Positions 58,724-64,000 of a DNA stretch of 64,000 bases are shown one piece after another. Position 1 is the stretch's first letter; every line of letters starts with the position of its first letter. The DNA is from Rhodosorus marinus (lineage: Eukaryota > Rhodophyta > Stylonematophyceae > Stylonematales > Stylonemataceae), in the NCBI GenBank assembly GCA_029953675.1, contig JAMWBK010000012.1:1-64000 (forward strand), in the 5' to 3' direction. A program made the translations under genes and the position numbers. The notes under the pieces are model-generated. The model ran no database searches. It had not been told where the DNA came from and was given only the letters and a program-made list of their open reading frames with translations.

Positions 58724-60394
58724 ATGGTTTTTTTTTCGTTTTTATTTTACTGTGCGGTGTGGATTGGGGTATGGGGTTTGGTTGCGAGTTTACCGCAGCC
58801 GAATGTGATCTTGATACTGGTGGATGATCTTGGGTACAAGGATCTGGGAATTCAAGGCAGCGAGGACGTCAAGTCTCCCAATATCGATAAATTAGCAACT
58901 GATGGGGTGAGATTTACGGATGGGTATGCCCCACACCACTTCTGTGGACCATCCCGATCGGGTCTTCTCTCTGGTATTGGCCCGTTCAGATATGGCGCAT
59001 CCTTGAACGCACCAAAGAGTTACTGGGATAAGACGATTGGACTTCCGTTGGACCTTGAGATCATGCCGGAAACCGTGAAGAAAGCAGGCTACCGGACTTA
59101 CTGCATAGGAAAATGGCACCTGGGACACACTGCGGGACACCATCCGAAGAACCGTGGCTTTGATAAGTTCTTCGGCTTTCTAAAGGGCTCCTGGAACTAC
59201 AAGGTCTCTAAAATGTACGACCCACAGCTCAAGGATTATGATTACATCTACAGGGAGTTCAACAAGGTTAACAACATCTCGTACGTGACGGACGACTTCA
59301 CGGACGCGGCCTTGGCATACATCAATAATGCCAAGCGGAAGAAACAACCCTTTTTCATGTACCTCTCGTACAATGCCCCGCATGGGCCCTTCCTTACGTT
59401 GAAAGAGGACCTGGACCCCAACGTCCCTGAAGATCGAAGGACGCATGTAGCAATGATCAAATCACTCGACAGGGGAGTTGGGAAGATCCGCAACTACCTT
59501 ATAGAACAGGGAATGGAGAAAGATACGGTCTTCTTCTTCAGCAACGACAACGGTGGCCACAAAAAAGGCGCGATCAACGACCCGCTGAACAATTACAAAG
59601 GTTCGTACAGAGAGGGTGGCATGAGGGTGCCTTGGTTCATGACCTGGCCCGGAACAATCGCGCAAGGACAGGTTGTGAGTAAAATAGTCAGCCACCTGGA
59701 CATCTACCCTACGCTGGAGAGTCTTGCCCAAGTGCCCGCGGAGCACCGGAATCCTGACCTCGAGGGGAAAAATATTCTGCCCTACATTAAGTTCGTAGGC
59801 CAGGATGCCCCCGAGAAGAACGGGGAGATCCACCCATATCTGGCCTTCGGTGGTCCTCACAAGGACGGTACGGATCGGGGCATGATTCGTTCGGGCATGT
59901 GGAAACTGATTGTGAACAATGCTACCGAATCGAGGATACAGCTGTACAACTTGATGGACGACATAGGGGAGTCAACCAATATCGCAAACGAACACCCGAA
60001 CAGGGTCGAAAGTATGCTGAGGACCTGGAATACGTGGAACGTGCGTAATGTTCCACCCAGCTACCCGAAAACTCGTGAACCAAGCCCGCTTCGACTTGAA
60101 CTTTCCGTCGTGGGCGACGTTCGGGAGACGACGACGGGCTCTCCAGTCTCCTTCGAGGCTTCCGGGACACACAAGGATGGAGGGGTTATAAAGTACTTGT
60201 GGGAGGCGTTTATCCCCAGCCAGGTTGATAAGGCCCTTTTCCGCGACGTGTGGCGAGGAGGAGTCGAGAGCACCAGTCGAGAAGAGAGCTCCATAACCAT
60301 AACTTTCAAAGACCCTGGCAGTTACACCGTTCGAGTGAACGTTGAGACCGAGCGATGGGTGGAGTGGGAGGATGTCGAGATCAATGTGACATAG
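58724..60394 (+). CDS. secreted type I sulfatase with PKD-like C-terminal domain
   Basis: The 556-residue enzyme hydrolyses sulfate esters, probably of polysaccharides, outside the cell or in the secretory system. ATG 58724 gives a signal peptide (FSFLFYCAVWIGVWGLVAS). Metal-binding LVDDLGYKDLG is near residue 30, and the formylglycine motif CGPSRSGLLSG (C-x-P-S-R, Cys to be modified) is near residue 70. GKWHLGH, and NDNGGH with NNYKGSYREGG, follow. The last 110 residues (GSPVSFEASGTHKDGG, YLWEA, FKDPGSYTVRVNVE) look like a PKD domain, often found in carbohydrate-processing enzymes. The frame is intact and intronless. The exact substrate cannot be inferred. Confidence 0.88.
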   Translation: MVFFSFLFYCAVWIGVWGLVASLPQPNVILILVDDLGYKDLGIQGSEDVKSPNIDKLATDGVRFTDGYAPHHFCGPSRSGLLSGIGPFRYGASLNAPKSYWDKTIGLPLDLEIMPETVKKAGYRTYCIGKWHLGHTAGHHPKNRGFDKFFGFLKGSWNYKVSKMYDPQLKDYDYIYREFNKVNNISYVTDDFTDAALAYINNAKRKKQPFFMYLSYNAPHGPFLTLKEDLDPNVPEDRRTHVAMIKSLDRGVGKIRNYLIEQGMEKDTVFFFSNDNGGHKKGAINDPLNNYKGSYREGGMRVPWFMTWPGTIAQGQVVSKIVSHLDIYPTLESLAQVPAEHRNPDLEGKNILPYIKFVGQDAPEKNGEIHPYLAFGGPHKDGTDRGMIRSGMWKLIVNNATESRIQLYNLMDDIGESTNIANEHPNRVESMLRTWNTWNVRNVPPSYPKTREPSPLRLELSVVGDVRETTTGSPVSFEASGTHKDGGVIKYLWEAFIPSQVDKALFRDVWRGGVESTSREESSITITFKDPGSYTVRVNVETERWVEWEDVEINVT

Positions 60395-60779
60395 CTCTGC
60401 TTGCTAGCAACGAGCGGGAGCTACTACTAGCTCGCTTTTAGGGAGCTCTGGAAACAAGCAACAACAACGGCGATCTAGGAAGCGCGGCAGTCAAAACTCG
60501 CCTTGTCAGCCTCCAAAGGCCATTGGTGCGCTCACCGGGCAAAAGCTTGATAAACTATCTACCCCGCAGCAATGACATTTCGTACTGTTTATTTTTTTGT
60601 TGGTTGCGTGTGCCCAATTGTTCTTGCCCTGCGAAAACACCGAGTACAGTTGTTGCGTGTCTCAGAGACCCGAGGAATCTGACATTGTTTAGTTGGCTTT
60701 TGGAGTGTTTTTGGATAAATTCTCAAGAGCGTACCACACCAAATTGGAGTCTCACCCTTCTCCCCCCTCCGCCGCCCTT
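60395..60779. other. downstream spacer, nothing recognised
   Basis: No coding frame is supported between the sulfatase stop and the family III fragment. Confidence 0.4.
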
Positions 60780-61635
60780 GGTCTCATCTTCCCGAGATCC
60801 GCCCGCCTGCGTAGTCTTGGGGGGTGTACTAGCTCTCAGTGGCTCATGACCGTCGCCGCTTTCCGCCACTCACACTCACCGATTTCGAAGTGCGCACTTC
60901 TCTGCGCTTATACCTCGGTTTGTATCAGCCGCCTTGGCCTTCGTTCGGCCTTCCCAGCTGGGTTCGCGTCGCCTCTTTGCTCTCAGAACGAAGACACCGC
61001 GGATTTCGACGCCCGCCTGTTCGCCAGCTGCCCCGCTGTGAAAGGCGCCCGAAACCGACTACATACGCGGATCTTGAACCTGTTATACCGCGAACTACCG
61101 CCTATCGTACAGTAAGCCGGTCTTGAAATTAAACGTGAGAAGCCCCTGCCTGTGGGCGGACTCCCAAAATGATGAACGCGCGTGGCTGACCTCGTGGTCA
61201 CCTGTGACAATAGCCGCGGTACGACGTACGTTGATCTTGCTGTTCCTAATCCTCAGGCTGGTCGTTATTTGGCGGCTGCGGGAGAGCGCCGTGGATTTGT
61301 CGCTGCCAGTATTAGACGTTGTAAAGCGTTGAAATATGCGGGGGGTTTGTCTTCCGCAAGCATTCGTGCTTCGGCTCTAGCTCATCGCCTGGTACCTCTG
61401 GTCATTGAGTGCTTCGGGTTTATGGATTCCGTTGGTTGTCGGTGGCTTCGGGAATTGTTCCGCGAACGCCGTGATCGTCTGTCCTGGTGTACCCGGTCGG
61501 GTTAAGTTTCTTGCTGTGGCGTAAGATGCTGCCGTGATGTTGGAGCCGCGCGATCTTCGCCTCGCTTAGTCTTGTTTTTTCCCCACGGGTTTTTTGCTTT
61601 CAGCCTCTGATTAAACAAATTCATTCGTTAAATCG
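60780..61635 (+). mobile_element. family III 5'-truncated element with RLE C-terminus
   Basis: The longest family III copy. LTLTDFEVRTSLRLYLGLYQ (60850-60910) parallels the FQFRSAARIYLGLPQ region of family II. After a damaged knuckle region the RLE follows (GTTYVDLAVPNPQAGRYLAA, 61220-61275; LVPLVIECFGF, 61390-61425). The 3' UTR has GCGCGATCTTCGCCTCGC and ends TTTCAGCCTCTGATTAAAC plus AAATTCATTC. Frames are broken between 61080 and 61180. Confidence 0.65.
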
Positions 61636-62071
61636 CAGCATTAGATCCATCATTAAGCGTCACACACCCTCTTCTAGGCACGAACCAATTACGTTGGTGG
61701 TGGTGGTGGTGGATTTATTTCAGTTTCATTAGCTGCGGTCATGCTACTAACGGGTATCTACCTTAGCGCGAGCTCCACGGCCGGTGCGCTGCTGTGATCC
61801 TTCCATGGCAGTTGATCACCCCGTCCAGCAGAAATATCTCCATGGTCTATCCCGTCTGATAGGGCGAGATACACCGGGCACCATCGCGAGCGTACGACCA
61901 TTCCAAGCCCGGCATCCTCTGGATGTGTTTTTCATGGAAGCATCTCGATGATGGTTTTGAAATTTTTACCAAGCTGGTGTGGAAAAAAGAACAATTGTTG
62001 GGTTGGGTCGCATACCAGCGACTCATTTCGGAAAAATCGATGGAGTTCGGGTTGGGGGCAAACCCACCCAA
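61636..62071. other. spacer with a GGT microsatellite
   Basis: A short GGT run (61694-61711) is the only feature noted. Downstream of it is the 3' flank of the methyltransferase gene. Confidence 0.45.
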
Positions 62072-62893
62072 TCAATCTCCCTCCTTGGAAACGGCGATCA
62101 TCACTGGCGGATCAATAATACGGAAATAAATCAGGAAAATTGAAAGCAAGTCCATCCCGCTCCACTGGAACCGGAATTTGAAGTGCATGAAGTTGATCTG
62201 AGCTCCTGGGAACACTTCTTCCACAAACGGCTCGATCTCTTTTCGGGCGATCCCCCACGGCATCGGTGGAAAGGTGTAGTTCTTGTTTTTCCACAATCCT
62301 CTCACGGTCATATCCGAGAACCACCTCGGAATCACATCGAAAACTAGAGTGGCGTTTGGGTATTTGGCCAAGATCGTTGGAAATAGTTGCCTGACGTCCT
62401 CTTCGCGGAAGTACATTAGCAATCCTTGCATGCTAATAAATGCCTTGCCGTCCTTCCCATCTGGGACGTCGTCGAGCCATGTGCAGTCCAGCGCGCTTTT
62501 CCCTATGTTTACAAGCCTTTCGTGCGCCGGAATATATTTTTCTCTGAAGGCTATAGCTTCCGGAAGATCGACGGCATACCAGCGGGTTCGGTCATCTGGT
62601 ATCCTGTAAAACTGTGTCTCCAGGCCAGCTCCAAGCTCTATAACAATTCCCCCATCGTTTCGGTCGATCCATTCCCTCAACCGCTCGTCCACCCGACTTG
62701 ATCTCCATCCGTGCGTAGAATTAGGCTGTCCAAAGTTTCTAACGTAGTCATAACTAATCGACTCATAAATACTCACACACATATCATCCTTTACGAACCC
62801 ATCAGTCCTCCGAGCTTCGGCAGCTCGATTATGAAGCGTCCACAGCATCGTCTCAGGAACCCCCGTCAGCTTCACCAAACCCTTTTCCGCCAT
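62072..62893 (-). CDS. leucine-carboxyl-methyltransferase-family SAM-dependent methyltransferase
   Basis: The 273-residue protein (ATG 62893; an earlier ATG at 62941 would add a hydrophobic stretch of 16 residues) has the family layout. This comprises SISYDYVRNFG, the SAM-binding motif IVIELGAGLETQFYRI, WYAVDLPEAIAFREKYIP, LDCTWLDDVP and AFISMQGLLMYFREEDV, where the acidic and YF residues are typical. Members methylate carboxyl or hydroxyl groups; bacterial relatives act on polyketides and eukaryotic LCMT1 on phosphatase 2A. The sequence looks closer to the bacterial small-molecule type, which is only a by-eye impression. The substrate is unknown. The frame is intact. Confidence 0.75.
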   Translation of the reverse strand: MAEKGLVKLTGVPETMLWTLHNRAAEARRTDGFVKDDMCVSIYESISYDYVRNFGQPNSTHGWRSSRVDERLREWIDRNDGGIVIELGAGLETQFYRIPDDRTRWYAVDLPEAIAFREKYIPAHERLVNIGKSALDCTWLDDVPDGKDGKAFISMQGLLMYFREEDVRQLFPTILAKYPNATLVFDVIPRWFSDMTVRGLWKNKNYTFPPMPWGIARKEIEPFVEEVFPGAQINFMHFKFRFQWSGMDLLSIFLIYFRIIDPPVMIAVSKEGD

Positions 62894-62941
62894 CCCTACT
62901 AAAAAAAACAAATCAACCATCAGACTTACTGTAAAATTCAC

Positions 62942-63640
62942 CGTCAGATTTTCAAGTTCAAAGAATTCCTCGGCCCTGATTATCTAGTATTTTAACCAGC
63001 TTCGTACCTACAGACTCCCGATCCCCTTCCCATCCTCCCTCTCCCTCGGGTTCTTCTTCCATGCTCCCGTCACGAACCCATCCGATACCTCTACCGTAAA
63101 TATACTCATTTCAGACGACACGTGCGATATTGACTGATTCTCTTCGCAGCTCTTGCTGGTTCGTACGGATTCGTCGGAATGGTTTTTAGAACGCGGAATT
63201 CGATTACCGTTTAGTACCCATATAAACACTATTTTGTTCTATATAAAACAATCGTTTTTTTAAAGTCCTTTTTTTGTTTGCTTAATTACCACAATTGCAG
63301 CTACGCTCATTGTCTATTTTTAGGTTTAATACCTCCAAATTGATATTTTACACTTGTTGTAATAGCTGTCCTTGACCTTATGGCGTTCCAACGCGGCTTT
63401 ATTGTTCGACGCGCGTCATCAGCGTCTTGTTTCTCGCTTCTCAGGGTAGTTAGGCTCTGAGAAACAGATGATGATGTGATAATAAGGTTCTTTCTCATCT
63501 ACAACTATATAAATACCGAACCTCAAGTATTTTTGGATCCGCATCCACCAGCTTTTCTTTATTAGTGGACTTCTCTGGGTGGATCCGCATCCAATAGCTT
63601 TGCTCTATTTCTAGGCCTCTCCGCGTGTTGCCAGGGCCCC
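62942..63640. other. 5' flank of the methyltransferase and AT-rich spacer
   Basis: No gene is supported. GGATCCGCATCCA with CAGCTTTTCTTTATT is nearly repeated at 63536 and 63582 (46-bp spacing). Confidence 0.4.
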
Positions 63641-63890
63641 AATAAAATTCGTAAGTTGTACGACTATGAAATGTGAATGACTGGTTTCTTCGTAGACTGC
63701 TAAAAGAACCCACCACCCCGAGGGCAAAAAAAGGACGAATGAGGGCGAAGATCATGCGCCTCCAATATCAACGCCCTGCGGGGGAAACTTAGAACGGGTA
63801 AACGAGGAGAGCAGGTCTGAGCGCTCTCGGAATTCGTAAAGCCACGGGAACCGGCAGAATCCAAAGGCCAAGACGAACGAATGGTTTAAT
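63641..63890 (-). mobile_element. family III 3'-end fragment
   Basis: GGGCAAAAAAAGGACGAATG, GGCGAAGATCATGCGCCTCC and AAACTTAGAACGGGTAAACG follow the family III order in minus orientation. A further ACGAACGAATGGTTTAATCAC at 63873 repeats the tail. No coding sequence remains. Confidence 0.55.
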
Positions 63891-64000
63891 CACAGTGAAT
63901 CAAAGTAGAAATTATTCTAAAAACAATCTGCCTGACTGCTGGCCGATACAAGGTCCCCGTCGTTGATTGAGGAATTTAGGACGTCAATCTTTCGTGATCG

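Overview
The window looks like the end of a chromosome of a compact, intron-poor eukaryote. The left edge is about 28 copies of a 16-bp telomere-like unit. The rest is about two thirds degenerate retroelements, with islands of genes for secreted proteins. Eukaryotic origin follows from short phase-0 GT-AG introns (91-130 bp) in one gene, a Copia-type LTR element with 5-bp target duplications, and non-LTR elements whose 3' ends carry AATAAA. The lineage cannot be fixed from sequence alone. A red alga (few small introns, sulfatase, secreted cysteine-rich proteins) is my guess, not an observation.

Three non-LTR families are visible. All encode a reverse transcriptase (RT) followed by a C-terminal zinc knuckle and a restriction-like endonuclease (RLE) domain instead of an AP-type endonuclease. 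Family I (1-10.4, 13.1-14.4, 20.4-26.1 kb) has two overlapping ORFs. Its copies sit in the 16-bp repeat at one fixed position, directly after TAACC, with the sense strand on the G-rich strand. Three 3'-end subtypes (Ia, Ib, Ic) share this target, and several insertions are only a few bases long. Family II (12.3-17.7, 26.1-28.6, 38.8-42.6, 47.3-53.8 kb) ends in AGTAAAGTCC or AATAAA tails, inserts elsewhere, and forms head-to-tail trains of 5'-truncated copies. Family III is represented only by 3' ends with a GATTAAACCATTCGTTCG-like tail. Almost every copy is broken by truncation, frameshift or stop.

The non-element genes are: two paralogous secreted proteins (10.8-11.4 kb, truncated; 18.0-19.5 kb, five exons with repeated cysteine modules); a low-complexity protein with about 47 copies of a 12-bp repeat (29.3-31.5 kb); two divergently transcribed secreted proteins with RTX calcium-binding repeats (34.0-35.2 and 37.0-38.4 kb); a secreted protein of unknown family with an internal in-frame stop (45.5-46.9 kb); a sulfatase with a PKD-like tail (58.7-60.4 kb), whose 5' region also occurs as a broken inverted copy at 55.1-55.8 kb; and a leucine-carboxyl-methyltransferase-family enzyme (62.1-62.9 kb). 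A Copia-type LTR element (56.18-58.28 kb) separates the two sulfatase copies.

The most notable system is the apparent partnership between an unusual 16-nt telomere-type repeat and site-specific two-ORF RLE retrotransposons. It shows full-length, truncated and near-zero-length insertions at one phase of the repeat, and 3'-truncated elements apparently capped by new repeats.
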